The notes under the pieces were generated by a model, which saw only the letters and a list, made by a program, of their open reading frames with translations, ran no database searches and was not told where the DNA came from. Below are positions 56,694 to 64,000 of a stretch of 64,000 nucleotides of DNA, piece after piece; positions within the stretch are counted from its first letter, which is position 1; every line of letters starts with the position of its first letter. This stretch comes from Mesorhizobium sp. B2-1-8. Its GTDB lineage: Bacteria > Pseudomonadota > Alphaproteobacteria > Rhizobiales > Rhizobiaceae. Made by a program: the position numbers and the translations under genes. Location of the stretch: positions 310,001 to 374,000 of the forward strand of contig NZ_CP083952.1 of the NCBI RefSeq assembly GCF_006442545.2, given 5' to 3'.

Positions 56694-58112
56694 ATGCGTT
56701 ACACCAGGGACATGCGTGGCTACGGAGCTAATCCGCCGGATCCGAAATGGCCTGGCGGCGCGCATGTCGCCGTGCAGTTCGTCGTCAACTACGAAGAGGG
56801 CGGCGAGAACTGCGTGCTCCACGGCGACAAGGCTTCGGAAGCTTTCCTGTCGGAAATCGTCGGCGCGGCGCCCTGGGTGGGCCAGCGCCACTGGAACATG
56901 GAATCGATCTACGAATATGGGGCGCGGGCCGGCTTCTGGCGGCTGCTGCGCCTGTTCAGCGAAGAGCAGGTGCCTGTGACCTGCTACGGCGTCGCCACGG
57001 CGCTCGCGCGCTCACCCGACCAGGTCACGGCCATGCAGGAAGCCGGCTGGGAAATCGCCTCGCACGGACTGAGATGGATCGACTACCGCGACCACGACGC
57101 CGAGGACGAGCGCCGCGATCTCGAAGCGGCGATCAAGCTGCACTATGAGGTGACCGGCCAGCGCCCGACCGGCTGGTATACGGGCCGCACATCGGTCAAC
57201 ACGGTGCGGCTGGTGGCCGAAGAAGGCGGCTTCGACTACGTCTCGGACACCTATGACGACGAACTGCCTTACTGGTTCGAGCATAGCGGCAGCACGCAGC
57301 TCATCATCCCCTACACGCTCGACGCCAACGACATGCGCTTTGCCACGCCGCAGGGTTTCAACTCGGGCGACCAGTTCTTCGCCTATCTCAGGGACAGTTT
57401 CGACACGCTCTATGCCGAGGGCAAGGCAGGCAGGCCGCGCATGATGAATATCGGCCTGCATTGCCGTCTCGTCGGACGGCCGGGCCGGGTAGCGGCGCTG
57501 AAGCGCTTCGTCGATTACGTCAAGTCGCACGACAAGGTCTGGCTGGCACGGCGCATCGACATCGCCAAGCACTGGCAGGAGAACCATCCCTACAAGCCGG
57601 CCGCTTTGCGCCCGTCGAAGATGGAATTCGAGACGTTCGTTCACACCTTCGGCGGCGTGTTCGAGCATTCGCCGTGGATCGCGGAACGGGCCTACGAGCT
57701 GGAGCTTGGCCCGGCGCACGACACGGCGGGCGGCCTGCACAATGCGCTCTGCCGCATCTTCCGTTCCGCCAGCGAGACCGAGCGGCTCGGCGTGCTCAAC
57801 GCCCATCCCGACCTCGCCGGCAAGCTCGCCAAGGCCAGGCGGCTGACGGCGGAATCGACCAGGGAACAGGCTTCCGCCGGCCTCGACGCGCTGACCGACA
57901 AGGAACGCGAACTGTTCTCCAAGCTCAACGCCGCCTACGTCACCACCTTCGGCTTCCCCTTCATCATCGCGGTGAAGGGCAAGACAAAGGAGGAAATCCT
58001 CGCCGAATTCGAAGCCCGTATAGGCAACAGCCGCGGCGTCGAGTTCGAGACCGCCTGTAAACAGGTCGAGCTCATCGCGCTGCTCCGCCTCAAGGACATG
58101 CTTCCACAATAG
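56694..58112 (+). CDS. puuE: Allantoinase PuuE fused to OHCU decarboxylase UraD
   Basis: A 472-residue bifunctional protein. Residues 1 to about 300 are the polysaccharide-deacetylase-like allantoinase (RDMRGYGANPPDPKWPGGAHVAVQFVVNYEEGGE, GWEIASHGLRWIDY, YTGRTSVNTVRLVAEEGGFDYVSDTYDDELPYW). Residues from about 305 are OHCU decarboxylase (FVHTFGGVFEHSPWIAERAYE, NAHPDLAGKLAKARRLT, NAAYVTTFGFPFIIAVKGK). It turns OHCU into S-allantoin and opens allantoin to allantoate. The start at 56694 has cggaggg upstream. Confidence 0.96.
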   Translation: MRYTRDMRGYGANPPDPKWPGGAHVAVQFVVNYEEGGENCVLHGDKASEAFLSEIVGAAPWVGQRHWNMESIYEYGARAGFWRLLRLFSEEQVPVTCYGVATALARSPDQVTAMQEAGWEIASHGLRWIDYRDHDAEDERRDLEAAIKLHYEVTGQRPTGWYTGRTSVNTVRLVAEEGGFDYVSDTYDDELPYWFEHSGSTQLIIPYTLDANDMRFATPQGFNSGDQFFAYLRDSFDTLYAEGKAGRPRMMNIGLHCRLVGRPGRVAALKRFVDYVKSHDKVWLARRIDIAKHWQENHPYKPAALRPSKMEFETFVHTFGGVFEHSPWIAERAYELELGPAHDTAGGLHNALCRIFRSASETERLGVLNAHPDLAGKLAKARRLTAESTREQASAGLDALTDKERELFSKLNAAYVTTFGFPFIIAVKGKTKEEILAEFEARIGNSRGVEFETACKQVELIALLRLKDMLPQ

Positions 58113-58121
58113 GTTTGAACC

Positions 58122-58985
58122 ATGGATACGATCAGGATGCCCGAGCGCACCTATTATGCCCCGCAGGGCGGCCATTCCGGCCAGACCGAGCTTCTGACCG
58201 GCCGCGCCGTCTTCACCGAGGCCTATGCGGTCATTCCCAAGGGCGTGATGCAGGACATCGTCACCAGCGCCCTTCCGTTCTGGGACAAGACCCGCGTCTG
58301 GATCCTGTCGCGGCCGCTGTCCGGCTTCGCCGAGACGTTTTCGCAATACATCGTCGAGGTCGCGCCCGGCGGCGGCAGCGACCGGCCGGAGCCCGATGCC
58401 GGTGCCGAAGGCGCCCTGTTCGTGGTCGAGGGCGAACTGACGGTTCTGCTCGACGGCAAGAAGCATAGCTTGAGGCCCGGCGGCTTTGCCTTCCTGCCGC
58501 CGGCCAGCGGCTGGACAGTCCGCAACGAAAGCAAGGCGGCTGTCCGCTTCCACTGGATACGCAAGGCTTATGAGGCAGTCGACGGCCTCGAGATTCCCGA
58601 GGCTTTCTTCACCAACGAACAGGAGATCGCGCCGACCCCGATGCCGGGCACCGAGGGCCGCTGGGCAACGACGCGGTTCGTTGATCCCGCCGATCTGCGC
58701 CACGACATGCATATGACCATCGTCACGCTGGAGCCGGGCGCGGTCATTCCCTTCGCCGAGACGCATGTCATGGAACACGGGCTCTATGTGCTCGAGGGCA
58801 AGGCTGTCTACCGGCTCAATCAGGACTGGGTCGAAGTCGAGGCCGGCGACTATATGTGGCTGCGCGCCTTCTGCCCGCAGGCCTGCTATGCCGGCGGCCC
58901 CGGCAAATTCCGCTATCTGCTTTACAAGGATGTCAACCGGCACGCCAAACTCGGCGGGGCAGATATCGCGAAGCGCACGCCATGA
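58122..58985 (+). CDS. allE: (S)-ureidoglycine aminohydrolase, bicupin
   Basis: A 287-residue double cupin. The N-terminus MPERTYYAPQGGHSGQTELLTGRAVFTEAYAVIPKGVMQDIVTSALPFWDKTRVWILSRP matches UGHY/YlbA enzymes. The second cupin has PGAVIPFAETHVMEHGLYVLEGKAVYRLNQDWVEVEAGDYMWLRAFCPQACYAGG with its metal-binding glutamate and histidines. It releases ammonia from ureidoglycine to give ureidoglycolate. It follows puuE by nine bases and overlaps allA (ATGA). Confidence 0.94.
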   Translation: MDTIRMPERTYYAPQGGHSGQTELLTGRAVFTEAYAVIPKGVMQDIVTSALPFWDKTRVWILSRPLSGFAETFSQYIVEVAPGGGSDRPEPDAGAEGALFVVEGELTVLLDGKKHSLRPGGFAFLPPASGWTVRNESKAAVRFHWIRKAYEAVDGLEIPEAFFTNEQEIAPTPMPGTEGRWATTRFVDPADLRHDMHMTIVTLEPGAVIPFAETHVMEHGLYVLEGKAVYRLNQDWVEVEAGDYMWLRAFCPQACYAGGPGKFRYLLYKDVNRHAKLGGADIAKRTP

Positions 58986-59485
58986 CCCGCATCGTCGCGC
59001 GGCCGCTGACCCGCGAGGCCTTTGCCGAATTCGGCGACGTCATCGACATGGGCGGCGACAACCACTACCCGATCAATGGCGGCAAGGCCGAGCGCTACCA
59101 CGACCTCGCTACCGCGCAGGCGACAGGACCAAATGCGCGCGTGCTGATCTCGATGGTGCGCGGCACGCCTTATGAGATGCCGCTGAAGCTGACCATGGTC
59201 GAGCGCCACCCCTTGGGCAGCCAGGCCTTCATCCCGCTGTCGCCGCGTCCGTTCCTGGTCGTCGTCTGCCATGACGGCAAGGAGGGGCCGGGCGAGCCGC
59301 ATGCCTTCATCACCGCGCCGGGGCAAGGCATCAACTATTCCCGCAATCTGTGGCACGGCGTGCTGACGCCGCTCGGCGAGGCGCAGGATTTTTTGATCGT
59401 CGACCGCGGCGGCGACGGGTCCAACCTCGAAGAATTCCATTTCTCGCACGCCTACGAGATCCATCTTCCCGACGAGAGCTTGTGA
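58982..59485 (+). CDS. allA: Ureidoglycolate lyase
   Basis: A 167-residue cupin-like enzyme: ARPLTREAFAEFGDVIDMGGDNHYPINGGKAERYHDL, VERHPLGSQAFIPLSPRPFLVVVC and GQGINYSRNLWHGVLTPLGEAQDFLIVDRGG. It splits ureidoglycolate into glyoxylate and urea. Overlaps with both neighbours (ATGA before, TGATG after) make it part of a tightly coupled forward operon. Confidence 0.95.
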   Translation: MTRIVARPLTREAFAEFGDVIDMGGDNHYPINGGKAERYHDLATAQATGPNARVLISMVRGTPYEMPLKLTMVERHPLGSQAFIPLSPRPFLVVVCHDGKEGPGEPHAFITAPGQGINYSRNLWHGVLTPLGEAQDFLIVDRGGDGSNLEEFHFSHAYEIHLPDESL

Positions 59486-60078
59486 TGACCGACATTTCGC
59501 TGATCGACCGCCTGCTCGACGTCATCGAGCAAGATATCGTGCCGAAGACGGCAGAAGGCGTCGCGCTCGGCAACAAGCTGTTCGGCGCGGCGATCCTACG
59601 CAAGGACGACCGGTCGCTGATACTAGCCGAGACCAACAACGAGATGGAAAACCCGCTCTGGCATGGCGAGGTGCATTGCCTGAAGCGCTTTTACGAAATG
59701 CCCAAGGCCGAACGTGTCGACACGAAAGACGCCATCTTCATCGCCACGCATGAGCCCTGCTCGCTCTGCCTGTCGGCGATCACCTGGACCGGCTTCGACA
59801 ATTTTTACTACCTCTTCAGCCACGAGGATTCGCGCGACAGTTTCGCCATTCCGCATGATCTCAAAATCCTGAAAGAGGTCTTCACCCTCGACCCCGGCGG
59901 CTACAATGCCGAGAATGCCTATTGGAAAAGCTTTTCCATCCGTCGGCTGGTGCGCGCACTGCCCGAGGTCGAACGCCAGCGGCTGGAGGCGCGCATCGCC
60001 AGGATTTCCGCACGCTATGACGAGCTGTCCGGCGCCTACCAGGCGAACAAGGCCGAAAACGACATTCCGCTAAATTGA
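59485..60078 (+). CDS. CDA-fold deaminase, substrate unknown
   Basis: A 197-residue zinc deaminase. Zinc and proton-shuttle residues are in HGEVHCLKRFYEM (HGE, 60-62) and THEPCSLCLSAITW (PCSLC, 91-95). The glycine in HGE, where relatives usually have alanine, and the long C-terminal helical extension set it apart from cytidine and guanine deaminases I know. It overlaps allA by one base and closes the puuE-allE-allA operon, so a purine or ureide-derived amine is the likely substrate. Confidence 0.88.
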   Translation: MTDISLIDRLLDVIEQDIVPKTAEGVALGNKLFGAAILRKDDRSLILAETNNEMENPLWHGEVHCLKRFYEMPKAERVDTKDAIFIATHEPCSLCLSAITWTGFDNFYYLFSHEDSRDSFAIPHDLKILKEVFTLDPGGYNAENAYWKSFSIRRLVRALPEVERQRLEARIARISARYDELSGAYQANKAENDIPLN

Positions 60079-60108
60079 TGCGGACGTCCTATGATAGGAA
60101 GCTTGAAC

Positions 60109-60127
60109 TGCCACCTTTATGGTGGCA
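60109..60127. promoter_or_regulatory. Inverted repeat before the MqsA-like gene
   Basis: Seven-base arms tgccacc and ggtggca around tttat lie 10 bases before the MqsA-like start. The acct...aggt-like core recalls operators bound by MqsA in Escherichia coli, so it is a candidate autoregulatory site. Confidence 0.5.
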
Positions 60128-60136
60128 AATTGAGAC

Positions 60137-60538
60137 ATGGGAAATAGAACCATGATTTCTCCCGAAACCGGAGAAACGTTGGCGCGCGGGGTCCGTCCAT
60201 TCACCGTAACCTATAAGGGCGAGAGCATGATCGTCGACCTGCCCGGCTACTATCCGCCATCGGATGGCGAGGTTGTACATGTCGGCGACGACATGGCCGC
60301 TGTCGATGCCGCCTTGCGCGCCCTCAAGGAGAAGATCGACGGCGTGCCGGCCCCGTCAACCATCCGCCGCATGCGCGCGAAGCTCAAGCTTTCGCAGCGC
60401 GAGGCGGGATCCCTGTTCAAGGTCGGAGAAAATGCCTTCGACAAGTACGAAAGAGGCTTGATCGAACCGAGTGGCCCGACAATTCAGTTGATGACACTGC
60501 TGGAGAAACATCCCGAACTGCTCGACGAATTGCGGTAG
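60137..60538 (+). CDS. MqsA-family regulator lacking the zinc-binding cysteines
   Basis: A 133-residue protein. Residues 1-60 align in layout with the MqsA zinc domain (SPETGETLARGVRPFTVTYKGESMIVDLPGYYPPSDGEV), but all four metal cysteines are replaced and the whole protein has no cysteine. The C-terminal helix-turn-helix (TIRRMRAKLKLSQREAGSLFKVGENAFDKYERGLIEPSGPTIQLMTLLEKHPELLDELR) is well kept, including the DNA-contacting asparagine in NAF. No MqsR toxin gene adjoins. Probably a solitary autoregulator. An ATG five codons later is an alternative start. Confidence 0.85.
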   Translation: MGNRTMISPETGETLARGVRPFTVTYKGESMIVDLPGYYPPSDGEVVHVGDDMAAVDAALRALKEKIDGVPAPSTIRRMRAKLKLSQREAGSLFKVGENAFDKYERGLIEPSGPTIQLMTLLEKHPELLDELR

Positions 60539-60608
60539 CGGCACAGGTCGCATATTTCGCTGCTCCAGTCGCGAATGACGATTGAAAGTTCTCGTGCCGC
60601 GGGGCGTT

Positions 60609-62603
60609 ATGCCTGCCATGAAAACCATCACCGAATTCCCCCGCAAGGTCGTCGAATTTCCCGACATGGGCATCGTCATGCCCGATGGCTGCCGGCTGTC
60701 GGCGCGGGTGTGGATGCCGGAGGATGCGGGCGATGACCCGGTACCTGTCATCCTCGAGCACCTGCCCTACCGCAAGCGCGACGGCACGATCTTTCGCGAT
60801 CAGCTTACCCATCCCTATTTCGCCGGCCACGGCTACGCCTCGATCCGCGTCGACATGCGCGGCAATGGCGATTCCGAAGGGCTGATGGACGACGAATATT
60901 CCGAGCAGGAACTGCAGGACGCCTGCGATGTCATCGCCTGGGCGGCGGCGCAGCCCTGGTGCAACGGCAATGTCGGCATGATGGGTATTTCCTGGGGCGG
61001 CTTCAATTGCCTGCAGGTGGCGGCCAAACAGCCGCCGGCGCTCAAGGCGGTGATCAGCCTGTGCTCCACCGTCGACCGCTATGCCGACGACATCCACTAC
61101 AAGGGCGGCTGCCTTTTGAACGAGAATTTCGGCTGGGCCTCGACCATGCTGTCCTACTCGTCGCGGCCACCAGATCCGCTGCTTGCCGGCGACAACAGAT
61201 GGCGCGACCTGTGGCTGAGACGGCTGGAGAACCAATCATTCCTTTTGCCGCTGTGGCTGAGCCACCAGCATCGCGACGCCTATTGGAAGCGCGGCTCGAT
61301 CTGCGAGGATTTTTCCGCTGTTCATGCCGCGGTGCTGTCGATCGGCGGCTGGCATGACGGCTACCGCAACACGATCTCGCACCTCGTCACCAATATCGAG
61401 GCACCGGTCAAGGGCATCGTCGGGCCGTGGATCCACAAATACCCGCACTATGCCGGACCCAAGCCCGCCATCGGCTTCCTGCAGGAAGCGCTGCGCTGGT
61501 GGGACCACTGGCTGAAGGGCGTCGAGACCGGCGTCGAGGCCGATCCCGACTACCGCGCCTATGTGATGGACAGTGTGCGTCCCGCCCGCTGGCATCCCGA
61601 GCGGCCCGGCCGCTGGATAGCCGAGCAGGAGTGGCCGTCGTCCAACATAGCGGTCGAAGCGATCGAACTAATTCCCCCTGATGCAGGGCCTTCCACGGTC
61701 GCTTCACCGCAGACCTGCGGGCTCGCCGGCGGCGAATATTTTCCGTTCACCTTCGGGCCGGAATTGCCGGGTGATCAGCGCCCTGACGATGCGCTGTCGG
61801 CGTGTTTCGACCAGCCTGAGCTCACCAAGCCGATCGAGATTGTCGGGGCGCCGGAGCTTAAGATCCAGCTTGCCTCCGATCGGCCCCAGGCCAACATCGC
61901 GGTCCGGCTTTGCGACGTGCATCCCGACGGTGCCTCGGAACTCATATCCTATGGCGTGCTCAATCTGACGCACCGCAACTCGCATGAATTCCCCGAAGCG
62001 CTGGTCCCCGGGGAGACAGTTTCGGTGCGTGTCGTGCTCGATCAATGCGCCTACCGCGTGCCGGCCGGCCACCGTCTGCGCGTTGCCATTTCGACCGCCT
62101 ACTGGCCAATGATCTGGCCTTCGCCGGAACCGGCACGACTGACCCTGTCGGACGCCACGCTATCGGTGCCGTTGCGCCTGCTGGCAACAGGCGACGAAGC
62201 TGTTTTCGGCGAGCCGGAAGGTGCTGCGCCCTGGGCAACCGAGACGATCCGTGCCGCCAATTCAGAACGCCATGTCGACCGCGACGAAAAGACGGGAATC
62301 GTCACGCTTTCCATAACGGACGACTTCGGCGAGGTGCGCGATCTCGACCATGGCCTTGTCAACGGCAGCATCGCCCGCGAAACCTGGACCATCCATCCTG
62401 ACGATCCTCTGTCAGCCTCGGGAAAAACACATTGGACGCAGACCCTGTCGCGAAACGGATGGTCGGTCCGCACCGAGACACGGGCGCAAATGCGGTCGGA
62501 TGCGCAAAACTTCATCGTCAGCGCCAGAATCGAGGCTTACGAGGGCGAAAACCTCGTCTTCGAGCGAGATTTCGACGAAAAGGTCCCGCGCGCGCTGGTT
62601 TGA
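60609..62603 (+). CDS. CocE/NonD family hydrolase
   Basis: A 664-residue serine hydrolase of the X-Pro dipeptidyl-peptidase/cocaine esterase class. The nucleophile is in GMMGISWGGFN, the aspartate region in SIGGWHDGYRNT, and the histidine in GPWIHKYPHYAGP. The C-terminal jelly-roll (DQPELTKPIEIVGAPELKIQLASDRPQANIAVRLCDVHPDG) follows. It may cleave acyl amides or peptides. A peptide-type ABC binding protein follows 154 bases later on the same strand, so import and hydrolysis may be linked. The start at 60609 is a choice among nearby codons. Confidence 0.9.
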   Translation: MPAMKTITEFPRKVVEFPDMGIVMPDGCRLSARVWMPEDAGDDPVPVILEHLPYRKRDGTIFRDQLTHPYFAGHGYASIRVDMRGNGDSEGLMDDEYSEQELQDACDVIAWAAAQPWCNGNVGMMGISWGGFNCLQVAAKQPPALKAVISLCSTVDRYADDIHYKGGCLLNENFGWASTMLSYSSRPPDPLLAGDNRWRDLWLRRLENQSFLLPLWLSHQHRDAYWKRGSICEDFSAVHAAVLSIGGWHDGYRNTISHLVTNIEAPVKGIVGPWIHKYPHYAGPKPAIGFLQEALRWWDHWLKGVETGVEADPDYRAYVMDSVRPARWHPERPGRWIAEQEWPSSNIAVEAIELIPPDAGPSTVASPQTCGLAGGEYFPFTFGPELPGDQRPDDALSACFDQPELTKPIEIVGAPELKIQLASDRPQANIAVRLCDVHPDGASELISYGVLNLTHRNSHEFPEALVPGETVSVRVVLDQCAYRVPAGHRLRVAISTAYWPMIWPSPEPARLTLSDATLSVPLRLLATGDEAVFGEPEGAAPWATETIRAANSERHVDRDEKTGIVTLSITDDFGEVRDLDHGLVNGSIARETWTIHPDDPLSASGKTHWTQTLSRNGWSVRTETRAQMRSDAQNFIVSARIEAYEGENLVFERDFDEKVPRALV

Positions 62604-62757
62604 GTGCTGAAACCGTTGGTCCAAATGCGACGTACGATTTACGCCACGGCATGTCGCATTCGGTCTTGCTTACCGCTTTCCCTTGCGGTCATTATTCCCT
62701 TTAACAACAAGCAAGAAAATCGACCACAGAGTCGAACCAACAGAGTGAGGAACTCAA

Positions 62758-64000
62758 ATGTCAAACGAACTGGAATTCCTTAGCCGGCGCGTCGCGTTGG
62801 GCAAACTGAGCCGTCGTGATTTTCTCGGCCGGGCCGCAGCGCTCGGCATCGCCGCACCCTTCGCCAACGCATTGCTTTCGAGCGCGGCGCGGGCGGCGGG
62901 GCCGGTCAAGGGCGGCACGCTAAAGGCCGGCCTGGTCGGCGGCGAATCCACCAACAGCCTGGACCCGGCGCTGATGATGACGCAGGTGCCGTTCGCCTTC
63001 GGCAAATGCTGGGGCGAAATGATCGTCGAGCTGTCGCCCGAGGGCAAGCTCGAGAACCGCATCGCCGAAGACATCGGCTCATCCAAGGACGCCAAGGTCT
63101 GGACGCTGAAGATCCGCGACGGCATCGAATTCCACAACGCCAAGACTGTGACTGCCGAGGACGTCGCCGCCACGCTCGAACGCCATTCGGACGAGAAGTC
63201 GAAATCCGGCGCGCTTGGCTACATGAAGGGCATCGACACCATCAAGGTCAACGGCAAGGAAGTGGTGCTGACCCTGAAGGAGGCCAACGCCGACCTTCCG
63301 TACCTGCTCAGTGATTATCACCTGATCGTCCAGCCGAACGGCGGCAAGGACAAGCCCGACGCCGGCATCTCGGCCGGCCCCTACAAGGTCAAGACCAACG
63401 AACCTGGCGTGCGCCATGTCGGCGAGCGCTTCGCCAATTACTGGCAGGGCGACAAGATGGGCCATGCCGACCAGGTCGAAGTCGTCGTCATCAACGACGC
63501 GACGGCGCGCACGGCGGCCCTGCAGGGCGGCCAAGTCAACATGATCAACCGCGTCGAGCCGAAGATCGTCGACCTGATCAAGCGCGTACCGGGCGTCACC
63601 ATCCGCAACCATTCCGGCCCCGGCCATTACGTGTTCATCATGCATTGCGACACGGCGCCGTTCGACAACAACGACCTCAGGATGGCGCTGAAGCTGGCGA
63701 TCGACCGCGAGGAAATGCTGAACAAGGTGCTGCGCGGCTACGGCTCGCTCGGCAACGATTTCCCGATCAACGCGTCCTATCCGCTGTTCACCGAAATCGA
63801 GCAGCGCAAATACGATCCCGACAAGGCCAAGTTCCACTACAAGAAGTCGGGCCATGACGGCACAGTGCTGCTGAGGACCTCGGACGTCGCCTTCCCGGGC
63901 GCTGTCGATGCGTCCCAGCTGTTCCAGCAGAGCGCGGCCAAGGCCGGCATCAAGATCGAGCTCAAGCGCGAGCCCGGCGACGGCTACTGGAACGAGGTGT
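62758..64000 (+). CDS. ABC transporter substrate-binding protein (DppA/OppA type), 3' partial
   Basis: The frame is open to the right edge, with about 414 codons visible. A Tat signal (LSRRDFLGRAAALGIAAPF...ARAA) precedes a family 5 binding protein: LKAGLVGGESTNSLDPALMMTQVPFAFGKCWGEMIVELSPEGKLENRIAEDI, KVWTLKIRDGIEFHNAKTVTAEDV and DNNDLRMALKLAIDREEMLNKVLRGYG. Such proteins bind peptides, opines or nickel complexes. The ATG has gagga upstream. The permease genes would lie beyond the window. Confidence 0.94.
   Translation, partial: MSNELEFLSRRVALGKLSRRDFLGRAAALGIAAPFANALLSSAARAAGPVKGGTLKAGLVGGESTNSLDPALMMTQVPFAFGKCWGEMIVELSPEGKLENRIAEDIGSSKDAKVWTLKIRDGIEFHNAKTVTAEDVAATLERHSDEKSKSGALGYMKGIDTIKVNGKEVVLTLKEANADLPYLLSDYHLIVQPNGGKDKPDAGISAGPYKVKTNEPGVRHVGERFANYWQGDKMGHADQVEVVVINDATARTAALQGGQVNMINRVEPKIVDLIKRVPGVTIRNHSGPGHYVFIMHCDTAPFDNNDLRMALKLAIDREEMLNKVLRGYGSLGNDFPINASYPLFTEIEQRKYDPDKAKFHYKKSGHDGTVLLRTSDVAFPGAVDASQLFQQSAAKAGIKIELKREPGDGYWNEV

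Noticed and set aside
57012..58943. 643-codon antisense frame across puuE and allE
   Set aside because: It spans two recognised genes on the other strand and has no protein-like features.

Overview
The window is high-GC, tightly packed alphaproteobacterial chromosome. Rhizobiales traits point to a Mesorhizobium-like member of the Phyllobacteriaceae: a three-gene pntAA/pntAB/pntB transhydrogenase next to an aa3-oxidase subunit IV gene, a PhnA-like membrane protein preceded by a 25-residue hydrophobic protein, and palindromic intergenic elements with 'ctccccgt...acggggag' cores. The genus is inferred from gene content and was not tested by a search. I saw no rRNA, tRNA or CRISPR array.

Layout. 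1-10 kb: the end of an Ldh-family dehydrogenase, an NDUFA9-like protein, a cytochrome P450, an FMN reductase, gyrB, and a small-membrane-protein pair whose second gene is cut near its 3' end by a 1550-bp IS5-like element. 10-17 kb: the pnt operon, small membrane proteins, a FeeM/LuxI-like acyltransferase candidate and a membrane GGDEF-EAL protein. 17-32 kb: a fused indolepyruvate ferredoxin oxidoreductase, a lipoprotein/CGNR pair, an orphan LivH-like permease, a TRAP transporter with an alcohol dehydrogenase, a C26 amidotransferase, a LacI regulator with a hydroxyacid dehydrogenase, and a DMT exporter. 33-44 kb: a structured RNA candidate before an MFS exporter, AraC and MarR regulators, a CobW metallochaperone and WD40 gene separated by a TacAT-type toxin-antitoxin pair, an aminotransferase/glutamine-synthetase operon, and a UdgX gene with a decayed 5' end.

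44-60 kb is a purine-catabolism island. GuaD makes xanthine from guanine. XdhA/XdhB, with the XdhC chaperone, make urate. PuuD oxidises urate, and UraH and the PuuE-UraD fusion carry it to allantoin and allantoate. A bicupin ureidoglycine aminohydrolase and AllA yield glyoxylate, and a glycerate-2-kinase can feed its products into central metabolism. A LysR gene diverges from puuD. No allantoate amidohydrolase is visible. A CDA-fold deaminase of unknown substrate closes the forward operon. 60-64 kb holds a cysteine-free MqsA-like regulator, a CocE/NonD hydrolase and the start of a peptide-type ABC binding protein.

The most notable observation is a palindromic repeat family present four times. 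One copy lies inside xdhC and is translated in frame as about 65 extra residues; that copy itself carries a smaller nested palindrome. Other notable points are the IS insertion from which the original gene end can be rebuilt, the UdgX gene with remnants of a larger fusion, the TacAT pair with a perfect 15-bp-arm operator, and the hairpin-terminator RNA candidate upstream of the MFS gene.
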